Source of the DNA: Membranipora membranacea
Lineage: Eukaryota > Bryozoa > Gymnolaemata > Cheilostomatida > Membraniporidae
Assembly (NCBI GenBank): GCA_914767715.1
Contig: OU612075.1
Coordinates: 5,828,001-5,892,000 of the forward strand
DNA length: 64,000 bases
Direction: 5' to 3'
The notes under the pieces were generated by a model. That model saw nothing but the letters and a program-made list of their open reading frames with translations. It did not search any database and was not told where the DNA came from. Shown one piece after another: positions 24,054-37,364 of this stretch (the stretch's first letter is position 1; each line of letters begins with the position of its first letter). A program made the position numbers and the translations under genes.

Positions 24054-27000
24054 ATGGGTGTAGGAGATAACAAGCAGCAGGTGACAGCGTCTGCTGTTGT
24101 GGGCGGGGCTTTGGCAGTGGCAGCGAGATACTTGCTCTACAAACGTCTGTCTGTCAGGCAGAGGAAGGTGGGGAAAGTCTCTGAGATTATCATATATCCC
24201 ATCAAATCTGGTCCAGCCCTGCATGTAGAGTCTGCAGAGTGTACGGAAACTGGCCTCAAGTTCAAGGACATTCATGACCGGTGAGAAAATCACTTCAAAA
24301 GTTTTTTAAATTGTGTGTTATATATTTCATTGACGGTCCTAATCGGACGCGTTTTGATGAACGTTTTCCATTTTTCATAAAACAAGAAGAGGAGAGATAC
24401 CTAAATATTCTGTAAAGAGAAAAATAAATTTGTTGCTATCCACATGTCATCCGTAATTAATATTATGTATTCCAGTGACACCATTAAATTTGTAAGGCTT
24501 ACACATCTGTCTCATAAGCGAGGCTCCGTGAATGAATTTTGACCCCTACAAGAAATAAGTGAGCAATGATGACTGAAATCATCTGTGTCACCCAATATAT
24601 GCAATACTGGCACCAGTATATCATATTTGATGCAATATTTTGTTACTTTTTTACTGTGGGTCATGCGTGATACGAGTCCAATCTCTATTGTCACCTTTAC
24701 CCTCATGGTTTTGATCTATAGTGAAAAGTCACCACTTGTCCGTGAGGGAAAAAATCTTACACATAATTTAAAAAAGAGTGTGTAGAATAGTATCCCAGAA
24801 TGCAACCTTCTTCTGAGATACACAACCAACAGGTATAATCCTTTTCTAAAGAAATGTAACATGTATAAATTAATTCAATTTTGTAGGCAGTTTATTATGG
24901 TGAATGTGGAGGCTAATGAGTACATACCAGTGAGAAAAAACCTGAAGTTACTCGATCTTAAGCTGAGCTACAGCGAGAGTAAGAGTTGTCTTATCTTAGA
25001 CGCACCCGGTATGGAGAGCTTGATGATACCGCTTACCACTCCAGAATATGACGAGTCAAAGGTCGGATTTTTCCCGTAAGTGCAGTCACCCGAACCAAGA
25101 TACACTACAAAATACATCGTGGAGGGGAGCTATTGTCAACCTAACCAATGTAGAGTTTTGTATACCTAACCGGCTCTGTTTCTGATAATTTTTTATGGGC
25201 TGTGAGGTATGCCTGTGTCACCATAAGACCTACAAATTAACACATCAGATCTGGTTTTTATAAAAAGGTAAAGGGTTTAAGTCTGGTTCACATTTTCCCA
25301 GATAGTGTTGGGATGGAATCCCAGACAACATGAACACAATACCGCACAATCTCTGTAATAAAAATGGCTCTGGGGCAGTAACAAGATTCCTTTTACATCT
25401 GGGTACTATGTGAATACAACTCTGGGATGATCTGGGAATTTTTTTAAGTAACTAAAATACAAATGGGTTTATCAGATAGCTTGAGTTAAAACAGCCCAAT
25501 AAATAATTAGTATTATCTTTATTCTGATCTAACTATTGATTTTCACATAGTGTGTTTAACTAGCCTTGTCATGCGACCACGGGTTTTGGTTTTTTTTTAG
25601 TTTAAAATCCACAAAAACCAAAACCCGTGGCCGCATGACAAGGCTAGTGTTTAACCTTTAAAAGTCTCGTTACATAAAAAGTGACAAAAAAAGATTGTGG
25701 TAAATAATTCAGAAAAAAACAGTAAAAAATCTATTCTTTGTATGATATGATGTACTTGGTAGCATATGACAGCAATAAAGTGTTTTGGCGTAGTTCTGCA
25801 GCTATCTTTACTTCAGCGCTATCTTTATCAACTTAATTCCCTCTCTTCTTAACAGGTGGTATGATAAAAGAGACACAGCCTACCTCGATATGGGTGATGA
25901 ATATGCTCAGTGGTTCACAACTTACCTCGGTACCACAACGAGACTCGGATTTTCTCACCCTGTGATCGATCGACAGATTAACCCCAAATTTATCTACAAT
26001 CAGAGCGACAACTTACATCCTAAAACTAAGGTATTGACTTACATCCTGAAACTAAGATATTTACTTGAATCCTAAAACAAGGTTCTGTCTTACACCTCAA
26101 ATTTTAGGTACTAACTTACATCCTGTAACTAGTCCATTCAGACAGTGAAATGCAGTTTTCTCTCACTTAACATGTTATGTTGCTGAATCGGATTACTTAT
26201 TCAAGAATGTTCTGCAGCCAAATGACTCCTCGTTATTTACCTGTTTTGCTGTTCGATTTGAGCAAACAGCCACTCATCAATATCAGTGAGTCGTTGCCCA
26301 CAAAATCATTCATTACTTTCACTCAAATCAAATTCATTTCGTTAAATTCAATGTCATGATATGCATTTCATCCGAAAGTCTCTCATCGCAGCTATTGATA
26401 TATTGCAGGTGCTCTATGCCAACAGTCATCCATTCCTGATAGCTAGTCAAACATCCCTAGAGGATCTGAACACCAGACTGTCAGAGGCCATTCCTATGGA
26501 CAGCTTCAGACCCAATATCATAGTGTCCGGTGATGATAACTCCAAACCCCAGCCTTATGAAGAAGTGAGTACTTTTAGATAATACCATACTAAATCAAAT
26601 TATCAGCTAGATTTTAGTGTAGCTATTTGCAGGGTGACTTAATGTTAGCTAGCAACTAGCATCAAATTTGCGCTCGCTTAGCTGGGAGCTTATACAAAGT
26701 AAAAAGAGTGACTTAATTATTTCAAGAATATGCAAACTTTTTCTCCTCTGTGCTGTCCAGAACTGAGCAGAGACTGGACGTATGCTGCATCAGGGTAGTG
26801 GTAGAACACCAGAGTGCAACATCTTCATTCCTGTCAATTAGTTTATATTCCTTTTTCTTTTCGACGATCGTTTAGAAAATGGTAGCATGTTTTGGCAAAC
26901 TTTGTTTGTTAGGAGAGGAGCCCCCCAAGGTCACAGCTAAAAAACCTCTTCTCACACAGCAGCAATGTCTGACAGGAATGTCATATATTAAAATCATTGA

Positions 27001-27684
27001 GATAATATTTTGTTACCAGGATACATGGAGAGAAGTGGCTATTGGCACTGAGGCTGTACTGTACAACATAAGGGCGTGTCCTAGATGTCCCATGATCTAT
27101 GTTGATTACCAGAAACATGAAATGAGGGCTAACAAAGAGCCAATGACAACGCTTCTCAAGTAAGTAGCCTGAGTGACTCGATGCTGTTTTATTGAGGGTG
27201 GCACCTGATAGGCCCTGTTGTTACATTACTGATTTCTTGCCCAGTTGTGTATGACTACATACCTACAGTAAGACATATCGTTTGAGGGTTTTATCCCCAA
27301 AATTGAGTGATACTGACTGATGTTTTCCACAAATGGAATTCCATAGCTTTAAAAGGCACACATTTACAAGTCATTTACAAATTTTGATCGAACTATGACT
27401 ATGATCGATTAATCCACTATAGTGTCCACCAATGTTCCAGTTGATCTACCACTCCCACCTCTCCCACCCTCCCTGATCTATGGTAAACGGTTGTTATGGT
27501 TTTTCGGTTTTTGAATTGTCCTTTCAACAACCAAAGAGGAGACAATTACAGTTTCTCCTGATTTTTATTATTCAGGTATAGGAGAGGAACAGTTAAACAG
27601 CACAAGAGCAAATCTGTATTTGGAATAAACTCTGCTCTGGTTAAATCTGGAGTCATCTCTGTCAATGATGTCGTTCAAGCCTGA
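24054..27684 (+). CDS. MARC: Mitochondrial amidoxime-reducing component (MOSC-domain molybdoenzyme)
   Basis: Six coding exons, 24054-24280, 24887-25075, 25856-26030, 26409-26564, 27020-27159 and 27576-27684, join in phase to 331 aa, close to vertebrate MTARC1/2 (about 335-337). The ATG follows TCTCTGCAGTA, so a 5' non-coding exon is likely. Residues about 10-30 are the hydrophobic outer-membrane anchor. GKVSEIIIYPIKSGPALHVE opens the MOSC_N domain. FLIASQTSLEDLNTRL and FRPNIIVSG are hallmark MOSC strands, and RACPRC (residues 267-272) holds the conserved cysteine expected to bind molybdenum cofactor. The family reduces N-hydroxylated substrates with cytochrome b5 and its reductase. The end of the last exon, GVISVNDVVQA, matches the family C-terminus. 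No lesion was seen. Whether it corresponds to MTARC1 or MTARC2 cannot be said; invertebrates usually have their own copies. Confidence 0.94.
25560..25647. repeat. Near-perfect 88-bp hairpin element
   Basis: CTAGCCTTGTCATGCG at the left is mirrored by CGCATGACAAGGCTAG at the right. The arms are about 38 bases around a short T-rich loop, and are flanked by TGTTTAAC on both sides (a likely target duplication). It is in MARC intron 2. A decayed relative is at about 3543-3600. Confidence 0.85.
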
Positions 27685-28463
27685 ATTGAAGCCGTTAGTT
27701 TCATTTACCAATTATTGTGCTCAATGATTTTCTACTGTGCTACCTTCTCGGACCATTTGTGCTGCCTGGAAATTGTTTGAGTACGAGATATCAATCATAT
27801 CAATTTTTTTTCCAAATTTTAATCACAAACAGTTTTCGATGTGTCTAAAAATTCTTTTTGATTAAGAAGGTTTTTAAAAAATTGATGAACTGAACACCAT
27901 TCTGTCTTGGCGTAGTTTAACAAGCTTTTATAGATTATATAAATAGTTCAGGGTTATACAGGTGCTTCCTATTGTATTATATTATACTATATTATATTAT
28001 ATATGAAATATACGAATGATTTATAAATGACAATACGGTGATTTTATTGGTACTTTCATAACTTTATACACAGTGAAAAAAACTGACTGATTTTAGCAGT
28101 TGCTTGCTCTTATGGATGGTGGAAGGGCATAGACAGGATAAGCAAGATCTTCTTGTCCACCGATCACATCAGATCAGGATATCAAGATTCTGTCAAGATT
28201 TGTACTGAAACTGGCAAACTACACACAAATGAGTCTGCAGATCAAGAGCGTCTTGAAAAGGCTCAATCAACAGCTGCCATCCATAATAGGTTAACCCACC
28301 AACAAGGAGACAGATCCCCATTCCCTTTTACTAAGGAGGCTGACAGATTCATAGGAGGGTGCCTGTTCAGATGAGAACCCTCTCCCAAGTCAATTTGCAT
28401 TATGGTCAGGGTAGCTTTGACCATAGAACAAGTCTCTGTGGCGGACACTAACAGACTGAACTG
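27685..28463. other. MARC 3' flank, no gene seen
   Basis: AT-rich; a TATTATATTATACTA microsatellite lies near 27975-28000. The 73-codon ORF at 28153-28374 precedes the LINE reverse transcriptase and could be LINE-derived, but I recognise no domain in it. Confidence 0.4.
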
Positions 28464-29818
28464 ATGTCTTTAAGTTCAAGTGACAAAGTGCTGAAAAGCT
28501 TGAGATCGGTCAATATACGTAAAAGTACTGGACCTGACAACATCTCGAATAAGCTGTTGAAAACTGCGATCTGTTTAACAACTGCATTTCTCAGGGAGTC
28601 TTCCTTAATGTATGGAAGTTGTCTACCATCATCCCTATTCCGAAGAATGCAGGGGCGAGCGAGCCAAAAGAGTTCCGTCCGATTGCACTCACCCCTACAA
28701 TATCTAAGGTATTTGAAAAGCTTCTGCTACAGCTTCCATGTCTCACCGATAATACTCAGTTTGCATATCAGCAGCACCGCTCCACTGAAGATGCACTAGC
28801 ATCCCTACTAGACATAGTCACAGAACATCTTGCCAATAATGCTAAGAATCATGCGAGATGTCTATTTATAGACTACTCAAGTGCATTCAATACTATCAGC
28901 CCTACCACACTCTGCAACCAGCTGCAAGAAACCAGTCTGAATCCCGCAATACTCAACCTTGTATATGACTTTATGACAAACCGCTCTCAGAAGGTTCTCA
29001 CTGAACAGGGCCTCTCATCTGCACTAACTACCTCTGTCGGAACTCCACAAGGTTGTGTTATCAGTCCCCTTCTTTTTTCAATATATGTACAGCATATGCC
29101 TAAGCCTAGCTCTGGTAACTTTCAATTGATTAAATATGCTGACGACACAGTATTGATTGAGCTTTTGTCGAGAAGTGATGTTTCATGTATGGGTAATGCT
29201 GCCCAAGATTTGGCTGGTTGGTGTCATGATAATGATCTATTTTTGAATGTGTCAAAGACAAAGGAGCTTGTATTGTGCAATCTTAGAGACAATCCTGTAC
29301 ATGATAGCTTAGTTATCAATGGTAATAATGTAGAGCAGGTTGACAGTTTTAAATACTTAGGCACTATTATTGACAAAAAGCTTAAGTTCCAAGAACATGC
29401 CATCGAAGTCATCAAAAAAGCCCGCAAGAGACTTTACATCATGAAGAAGCTGTATTCAATGCATATAGCTGTGCCTCTTAGAATGCAATGCTATACTACT
29501 TTTATTGAATGTATACTTTTGTACCACTTTAGCACTCTATATGGCCACTTATCCTCGTCATCTAGGAAATCGCTCAATAGAGTTATAAGCCTCGCAGGCT
29601 ATCTAGGTAGCTGCAAGTTTGACACCATCGAGGCAATATACGAAAGAGTGATGAGAACAAGATGCCTCAGACTCGTAGCTACTGACCACGCTGACCCAGT
29701 ATTTATATTCGATAAACTTCCGTCTGGTCGATACAGAGCAATCAAAGCGAGGGTAAACATAAGAACTGACAGTTTCCGATCCCTCTGTGTGCAGAAGTTA
29801 AATAGTATACCTTTTTAG
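28464..29818 (+). pseudogene. Non-LTR retrotransposon reverse transcriptase, frameshifted and 5'-truncated
   Basis: In one frame VLKSLRSVNIRKSTGPDNIS gives the RT N-terminal motif. The frame then shifts near 28600 to a second frame that stays open to 29818, with FRPIALTPTISKVFEKLLL, the FIDYSSAFNTI palm strand (about 28860), GTPQGCVISPLLF (about 29040) and the catalytic box YADD (29134-29145), then FKYLGTIIDKKLKF of the thumb. This order fits the jockey/CR1/L2 assemblage; the clade cannot be fixed by eye. No endonuclease ORF is contiguous upstream. The missing stretch between the two frames and the lack of an intact ORF make it a dead insertion, in the same orientation as MARC. Confidence 0.9.
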
Positions 29819-31767
29819 CCAATTAGTGATAAGTCTTACTGTTTATTTTTTTTTTCAATTTATAAAACCAACCAGACCAAAACTTTTTAATGTTTACACC
29901 ATAACTTTTATTGCTTAGCGAAAGCAAAAAATTTCTCAAATATGAGACTGTAATAAACAATGAGAGAATGAGAGAGAATAATTATTGAAGAAACATTATT
30001 GCTATCGAATATTAATCACCAATAACCTATGTGTATAGATGTGAGTCGTGCTACCATTTTGTATAGATAGATAACTCCAAATTGTTTTACATCAGTTTTT
30101 GGCTCCTTCATTTTGATCGCAAAAACAACATTACAAATATTATGCTCATGAGTGCGCCAAGATCAAGGCTTCCAGTCTCAGCAATTTCTGTTTAATTATC
30201 AGAAGGTATCAATGTCTTTATTATTAATCCTTTACCCCCACCTCATGAAAGTAGTGAATTTCTTTTGACAACTAAAATTCTGGAGGAAAAATTATTTTTG
30301 CACATTTAGCTGCCATTTCGATGACAACCTGGCATTAAATACTCTGATGTTATGAATAGTAAGACCCAATATTTATCATCGGTAGCACTTTGGGGGGGGG
30401 ATGTCTTAAATTAGAAAGAATAGCTGACAGCAGCTTTGTGATTATGATCAAGGGGTGTAAACTGAAACCCTTCGCCCCCGCACTTGCCAGACTAGATTGG
30501 AAGGCTTCCCAATGTCCAGGAAGGAGAAAGATCATGGAAGTTAAATAAATCTTCCAATAGTGCTGCTAATTAATTCCGTTCTCTCTATGAATTAATTACT
30601 ATCTTGGAGCAGTAAATGTTGGCCATAGTTCACTTAAGCTAGGTTTGGGATGGCTTAGCAAGAACTTAGTTGTAGCTAATAGCATCCAATATAAAATAAA
30701 ATGGTTGCAAAAATGTTAGCCTTTAATTTAGCTATTTTCACACTTTAACCTTTACCTCTGCGAACACTATAATGGTAATCATATTACTTGCTCCTTATTT
30801 TATTTGTTTCATCATCTAACCTTGAATATAGAGGAGTTGAATCAGTAACACTTGAAAGCTTTCATGTCAGAAAAACAGTCTAGGATACAATTGGTGGTAA
30901 GTGGCTCTGTTGTACTTCATAAGAACCAATGGGACCAGCACCAATATTAGGCTGGAAGATTTTGCTGAAATATTGCACAATCCAGAAACCCTCTGGAAAT
31001 AACAATCTTTCAAAATCTTGTGTGGTATTTACGATATTTCGCTGATAAACAGTATGTGGTAATCTAAATAGTGCATTGTGATATCTAATAGAGTCATATA
31101 TTTATTTATTTCTATATTAAAAATAATATTTACATGAAATGATGAAATGAATTTGTCAAGATGACATCAGAAAAGGCGTATGTGAAAAATTTGATATTTA
31201 CAATAAGCATAGAAAAGTTGAAAATGAACAATTAACGTAATTGGAAGACCAAATATAACAACTCAGTTATGTGAATAGATATCATAGAGTTTCCATTAAT
31301 ATAGTGCTAATCTTGTAGTTGCAGACTTCCATCTTGGTCGGACTTGACACGCAAATCATTTTTAAACGCATAACTATATAGAATATTTATCATGAATACC
31401 TATAGATTTTCAAGGTTAAAAGACAACTCTATTTTTATATGAAAATCTTGATAAATCCTATACCTATACAATACTTAGCTTGCATTCAAGTCACACAATT
31501 TGATACAAGTACACAACATGAAGTCAAAGAAAGTCGTTGCACATCTGTTATGCATAGCCTGAGTGTCACCTAGCCGCTGAGGATGCACATTGAGGGTGGT
31601 ACTTAGCGGGTGCCGTAGCTTTATCAAACCCTCGTGCTGTTGGTGGCAGTCCATTGTTTAATATCCTATTACAGTACTGACATTCGGCTGTGAACAGGTC
31701 TTTGTAGGTATGCAACCAATTCTAAAAAAGTAAGCAGACAAAAAATTACATACACACTTGCGAATGT
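29819..31767. other. No gene recognised
   Basis: AT-rich sequence without homology, exon-like structure or long ORF that I can support. A G run at 30392-30400 and short ORFs only. Confidence 0.5.
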
Positions 31768-31960
31768 GTTGGCTCTGATTGGTTGATGAGAGGGAGAGAG
31801 CCAATACAAGCTCAAATGGTTCTTTCCTGAAAGTACCTATTGATATATATATAGTTTACGTGAAAGAAAAACAGTTTCACTTTCACCATAACTCAACAGG
31901 TACTTTCAGTGACCTGGCAGTGGCTCTTTCCCAACCCAACAATGAACCAATCAGAGCAGA
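31768..31960. repeat. Imperfect foldback with CCAATCAGAGC ends
   Basis: GGCTCTGATTGGTTGATG ... CTGAAAGTACCT is mirrored by AGGTACTTTCAG ... AACCAATCAGAGC. Similar pairs (TGATTGGTGGGCG / CCCACCAATCAGAGCC) occur at 57360-57410, and a partial relative near 32720-32800. The 66-codon ORF across it is not considered real. Confidence 0.55.
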
Positions 31961-33114
31961 GAAGAAAGTTGAGATTTAAATACACACAAAACCTAAAATA
32001 GCAGAAAGTCATTAAAAACATGTGAAGAAAAAAGAAAGTTCCCTTATCGCAATGGCGGAAGAAGATAAAATAAAGAACTATAGACCCTGAACAAAGACAG
32101 TAAACTGAGATTCACATAATAATAATATCAATGTTATTTGCTGATCAAGTCATAAATGACACATTAGACCGTGCATAAACAAATATCGTAATTAATCAGG
32201 TGACATTGTTAAACTTTTATTGTTTCAAAGTAGGGCATGTCTATTAAAGGATTGATAATCTTTAATAAGAAAATATTGGCATGGGTCATCTTCATTTGAG
32301 GAAACTCTAGCCACGAAATGGAAACTTTAAACACACACCAAACCTAAATTAGCAGAAGGGCATTACAAATGACATTGAAAAATAAAGAGAACTACTTGAT
32401 AGCACTGATGGGAGAAGTTAATATGTGATATGTGACATGTGCAGCATGTAAGCTATACACCATTCTTGAATACACTTATAAGTATAACTTTCAGGAAAGT
32501 ATATTCGATCTTGGCATTGCCTAACTTTTAAAATATGAGATATTGGATAAGATGAAAATCCGACCCCCAGAAGTTGTTTTGTACCAACAAATCTAGGATC
32601 TTTAAGCAGGCCTCTCTACCGCTTGCGCTATCAGGCAATGTGATCACAGGGTCCTTTATCGTGAAACAAGTCAAAGCCAGTGCAAAAGGTACCTCCATTT
32701 GTCAAAAGTTACCCAATGTCAAGGTCGAAGGTACTTTCCTGAAAGTGTCATATGACTTTGCATTGGCTATTCTTCTCCCCATCCACCAATGGGAGCCAAG
32801 ACATTGGCCGGGTGGATACTTACAACAAGATGATAAAGATTCAGATCAGGACACAGCGGATTGTTGAAGTGTAACATTGCGGATTGTGCATGCTGAGAGA
32901 CCAACTGGAACACCTTGTGCTACAAAAAGTAATGTAATACATTAGATTAGATGATTGTATCTAACTTATCCAGTAGTGAATTGTGAAATTTTTCTCAATA
33001 CTAAATCTATTAGTTCATCCGTGTTTTGACGTGTCTGCTTGTCATGGGAGATTGAGCAGCTATCTGCTGATCCATATCGATGCTATACAGGGATATTTTA
33101 TAGTCTTATGAGCA
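31961..33114. other. No gene recognised
   Basis: Repeated mentions of ACACACAMAACCTAAATAGCAGAA-type words (31980-32000, 32325-32350) suggest old repeat copies. The 97-codon ORF at 32574-32867 has no recognisable domain and low-complexity surroundings. Confidence 0.4.
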
Positions 33115-33235
33115 TTGGGCTATATAGTGACTATATGTTGACTATATAGTCATTATATGTTGACTATATAGTCACTATATGTTGACTATATAGTCAACAT
33201 ATAGTGACTAAATAGCATAGTCACTACAGTGACTA
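33115..33235. repeat. Self-complementary minisatellite
   Basis: Units of TATATAGTGACTATATGTTGAC in both polarities (TGACTATATAGTCA is itself palindromic) repeat five to six times, so the tract can fold on itself in many registers. Confidence 0.8.
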
Positions 33236-33346
33236 TTTTATAGTTTGTTTCGTATTCTTTTTACATAATCATTTAAAGAAGTTATTCCCTATACCCGTAC
33301 ATGTGGATTTGCCTTGATGAGGATTTGAATATCTATCATAATAACC

Positions 33347-33926
33347 ACTTAAAGCATCCATGAAATAAACCTTAAAGTAATCAAGGGAGCTGCTCCAGCT
33401 TATAAGCTTTAAAATGAGCCCAAGAACAGCCCGATTGGTCAACTAGGACTGAAGTTGCGTCCCATCAAAGTAAGGCCTCGCTGAGGTTCGCTCGCGAGTT
33501 TTGCGCAGGGGAATATGATGTCATAGACATACATTTTGCGTATATGTCTACCATTAGAAACTTTGGACTCCTTTAATTTTGTCAAATTTTGATGAAACGA
33601 GTTGAAATCCAATGTAGCTCATGTCATCATAGAGATTAATCCAAGCAAAAAATTGAAGGAGATAAACGTATATTTTGTGGGGGAAAAAAGTTGGTCTCAC
33701 TTTAATAGTTCCATTTACAAATAAATGTCGAATATCAGCCGAAAACCCTGATGTGACCTCACACCCAGGGTTTCCGATGTCACCAGCAAATATTGAAAGG
33801 GGTGACTTCAATGCCTCATAACACAGCCTGTAGTGGTCCGAGAAAGTCAATTTTGGGCTTGTTTTGAAGCTGATGAGCTGGAAAAACAGCTTTGATAACC
33901 CCAAACATAATTTCATGGATGCTCTA
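33347..33926. mobile_element. MITE of about 580 bp, TTAAAGCATCCATGAAAT ends
   Basis: The left end CTTAAAGCATCCATGAAAT is mirrored by ATTTCATGGATGCTCTAA at the right. An internally rearranged copy in inverse order lies at 44943-45200, sharing TCGCGAG, ACATACATTTTGCGTATAT (inverse) and AAGCTTATAAGCTGGAGC. No transposase is encoded; the 129-codon minus-strand ORF at 33554-33943 has no recognisable domain. Confidence 0.65.
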
Positions 33927-35210
33927 ATATTCAAAGTAATCAAACTGTAGACATCAATATTCTCTTCTCAGAAGAAACTGAATAAAGTCACAACTGAGCC
34001 CTGGAAAATATGCATACAGAATGCTCTCCGACTTTCTGTCTCGAACTATTACACAAAGATAATCACCTTAGATCCGCTCCATATATCGACTTGTCCGTTA
34101 TCCAGACTTGCAGACTCAGCGAAGCCTTTAGCCAATATCCTCTCAGGTAACAACCCCCTGAATACGATGATTACCCTCATCATCTTCTCTGAAATGAAGC
34201 ACAAAATGTAGCGTGAGTTTTGTGTAGTACATATTCAAAATTACGTTGACTATTCATTCTGTTTGTAGAGTCATACCATACCTCCAAATCGATTGATAGT
34301 CATGCAGGCGCATAAAATATAGAGACTTTGGAAAACTGTTGTTTTTTGCGCAGTGGAAAAGAATAGCAATCCAGTAATATTTTTTGAATTATCTAAATGT
34401 CATGTGACCTGCAGTATGTCAGCAACACATGCAAATCCTAAATATCTGGAAGAGTGGTTATTATCCAGCCAGACCTCTGCAAATTATGCCCAAACTGTAC
34501 TTCAGAGATCAACATGAGAGATTGGAAGTTTATAAAATTAATTATATAGACGCTAATAAAATAAAAGGTATAATGTTTAAAATTGATAATAATGGACAAT
34601 GTGCCAACGCATATACTATGTTAGCCTGTTGGACAAGCTTTGTTTGGGGGAGGGGGGGGGGGGTACAAACCTCCCTCAAAAGCTTTTCAAAATAGGAGAA
34701 TACTATTTTAGAGTATATATAGGTTTTATCCATGGCACTGATACATCTTTAGGCATCATACCTATAGTCAAGACAAGAACTGTTGAGTCACCAAGCGGAC
34801 GATAGTAGTCTAGCTTAGTATCCTGATGTTTGTGTTCTAGACTAGTCTTCAGCCTACTGATAATACCACCATAGGTTTTATAATGTGATGAGTTGGGAGT
34901 ATTACTAGCCAATATATTAGAAGAAGAGCCAATGCCAGGTTCTTCTTATTGAAAGATATAACCGAATTCAAAGTGCGAAAACCCAAGGTCTAGAAGGGTC
35001 TAGACTCTAGAGTTCATTATCTCCCCTGTTACAGATTGACACTAAAATATTGATCGACTAACAGTATTACAGTAAACCTAGCCCTGGTTGGCCTAGGACA
35101 GTAACCAGGCTGCTATACAAACACCAGAAATAATGACAAATCAGTTATGGCCAAAGGAAGCCTAGCAAGGATATTATAGTAAGTTAATCTCTAGAGTCTA
35201 GTGGGTAGAC

Positions 35211-35396
35211 CAGCTGCTGTGGGCAACCTGCGGCCTTTTTGCCAGTGCGGCCTAATGGGTAACCTTTTGCGGCCTAATTGTGACCTCGTGCCTGTAAAAG
35301 TTATTTGATATTAATTTTGATTCCCCTTTCGTTGTGTGGAGAACCAAGTATGCAGGGCGCTCTGTAAGCACAAGTTACTTTAAAATAGTGACCATT
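35211..35396. mobile_element. Truncated hAT element, relative of 17729-18526
   Basis: CAGCTGCTGTGGGCAACC, then TTTTTGCCAGTGCGGCCTAA and GAACCAAGTATGCA, follow the left 190 bases of the 17729 element. The right end is missing. Confidence 0.8.
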
Positions 35397-37030
35397 CGAG
35401 TCGAGTCGGAATCGAGTCGGAATCAACTTGGACATGGATTAACGATACACCTGACCTGGACAAGAATGAGTCCGAAGTGATGAGTTGATCTCATAGAAAA
35501 TCACATAATCACTTTGGTAAATTTGAAAATGAAATGGAAAACAGATTTAAAGACAATAATGCAACGGATGTGTAGTGACCACTGAAATCAAAAGCAAATC
35601 AGTGGACTATAGGCTATCATTATTTGGGCTCCAAAGTAGATAGCGCCCAGGTGCAAACACTGTCGTATCTTGCCATGGCATCCTTTGCAAAAAGTTGAGG
35701 GTAGATTATTGATGATGATATGATTATTACACTCACGCTTTTGGCCTGGACATCATCATCATTGCTTGACTGCTTGAACTTGTAGCCTGACACATTCAGC
35801 ATAAGAAATCCAAATGCCATCATCACCATCATCCATTGTACCTGTAGGACAGAGAAGCTATGAAATACCTTCTTTTTATAAATACTCAAATACTCTTTTT
35901 TTAGTAATCATTCTTATCATTTTATATTTTATATTTTACTGCTTACTCTTTTTTCTAGTGGAATCCACTCCAGTACATCACACTGCTGCTGATTTTAGGA
36001 GGAACAAAATCAATACACACATACATACACATACTTATAATAGATGAGATATACACTATTTTATTTGGCAGGCGATATCATTCTGGACGAATGTTTTCCT
36101 CAACGTGCCAAAGAAACTACGATAAAGCTTAATAATTCTGTTTTTTATTAACAAGTTAATGAAAACTGGGCCGTTTCTTTTCATGCACCATCAAAATATC
36201 AAATTCAAGTTTGAAAAAAAATCAAAGTGACGAATTTGACTCTAGAAATAAGCATGAATGTTTAAGGGTATCTTGAAACCACTAAGCCTATTAAAATGAA
36301 TGAGGTGCCTAAAAATATCATGAACCAAAAAAATACATTCATAGATATTATCAAAGGAATTTATTTTGTATGCAATACAAATACAGTGAAAGCTGGTTAA
36401 TTCAAAACTCCTGTTAGTGTTAATTCAGACAAGGAAAATTGGTCCCTTCAGCCAAGTTCTAATGCATTCTAATGTCACTTAATTCAGACTCTGCTCAATT
36501 GGAACACAATTTGGTGGTCCACAGAGGTTTGAATTAAGTGAACTGCACTGTAGTAACTAGTTACAAGTCATGTCAAAAAAGCAATTTCCTAATTATATTT
36601 GTATGTTTATTAAATTTGGTACTTCACCTGCTGCATGATCAAAAGCATTGTCTGTTCAATCTGTAAGACCAACCTCTCAAGGAATAATGATATAGACAAC
36701 ACTGCCTGTTATTTATATTACGGATTTGATGAGGAAAAGCGCCCTGTCACATTGCGTAATGTTATCTGAGATATTAAGTCAGTACCATAGACATCGATAC
36801 TCTATTTCTATGGTCAGTACAGTCAGGCACGTGTTATCAGAGGTTTGCACAATATCACCATTGTTAACATACAAGCTGATAGCATCCTCAGCTGATCCTC
36901 AGAGGTTTGATAAGCAGTTGCAACGAGAGGTGTGCGGCGGACGGGATTCACGTCCCCCTGCCCGTGTCTGCCCATTTTTTGGACATAGTTGGACAGACTA
37001 AATCAAAAGATGGACAGAAATAGGCACACT
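35397..37030. other. No gene recognised
   Basis: Contains a CACATACATACACATAC simple repeat near 36018 and several short ORFs (for example 35620-35889 and 36726-37001) without a recognisable domain, splice context or support from a duplicate. Confidence 0.45.
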
Positions 37031-37271
37031 GTTGATTTCTTTGACCCTGTTTATGACAAACAGAGGCTGCCCCTAAAGAGGAACGCAAGTTGCCCAAAAT
37101 CCTCGTACTGAGAGTGTGGTACATCCTAGAAAACTAGAATGCATCCTAGAGGTGAGGCCAAAGAGGACCTACTAATCGTGAGTGTGCAGCAAGCTGCCAA
37201 AAACTGAAACAGGCACTAATTGCCCATTGGCAGTGACACTTTGATCTTAGCCGATAGTCCGAGAAGCAATT
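37031..37271 (-). mobile_element. Repeat headed by the 5' end of U2 snRNA, copy 1
   Basis: Read on the minus strand from 37271, it begins TTGCTTCTCGGACTATCGGC followed by TAAGATCAAAGTG. This matches the conserved first 30 or so bases of U2 snRNA with a few changes. A body of about 200 bases follows (CACTCACGATTAGTAGGTCC, TCTAGGATGCATTCTAG, TGCGTTCCTCTTTAGGGGCA) that is not U2: the U2 branch-site pairing segment GTAGTA is absent. The element ends near CATAAACAG. Copy 2 at 60082-60311 has the same junction and ends. No RNA polymerase III A/B boxes were recognised. It may be a snRNA-headed SINE, or processed transcripts fused to a U2 fragment. Confidence 0.7.
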
Positions 37272-37364
37272 TCATCATAGTTGTCTATATTGTGAGATGA
37301 ATCCTAAGAACACTTATACACCCGAGGGTGCTGGGGGCTGGAACAATCAACCCTAAAAGCTCCC

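Noticed and set aside
36726-37001. 91-codon plus-strand ORF
   Set aside because: No recognisable domain or splice sites; next to repeats.
37031-37271. A functional U2 snRNA gene
   Set aside because: Only the first 30 or so bases match; branch-site region, Sm site and 3' stem-loops are missing.
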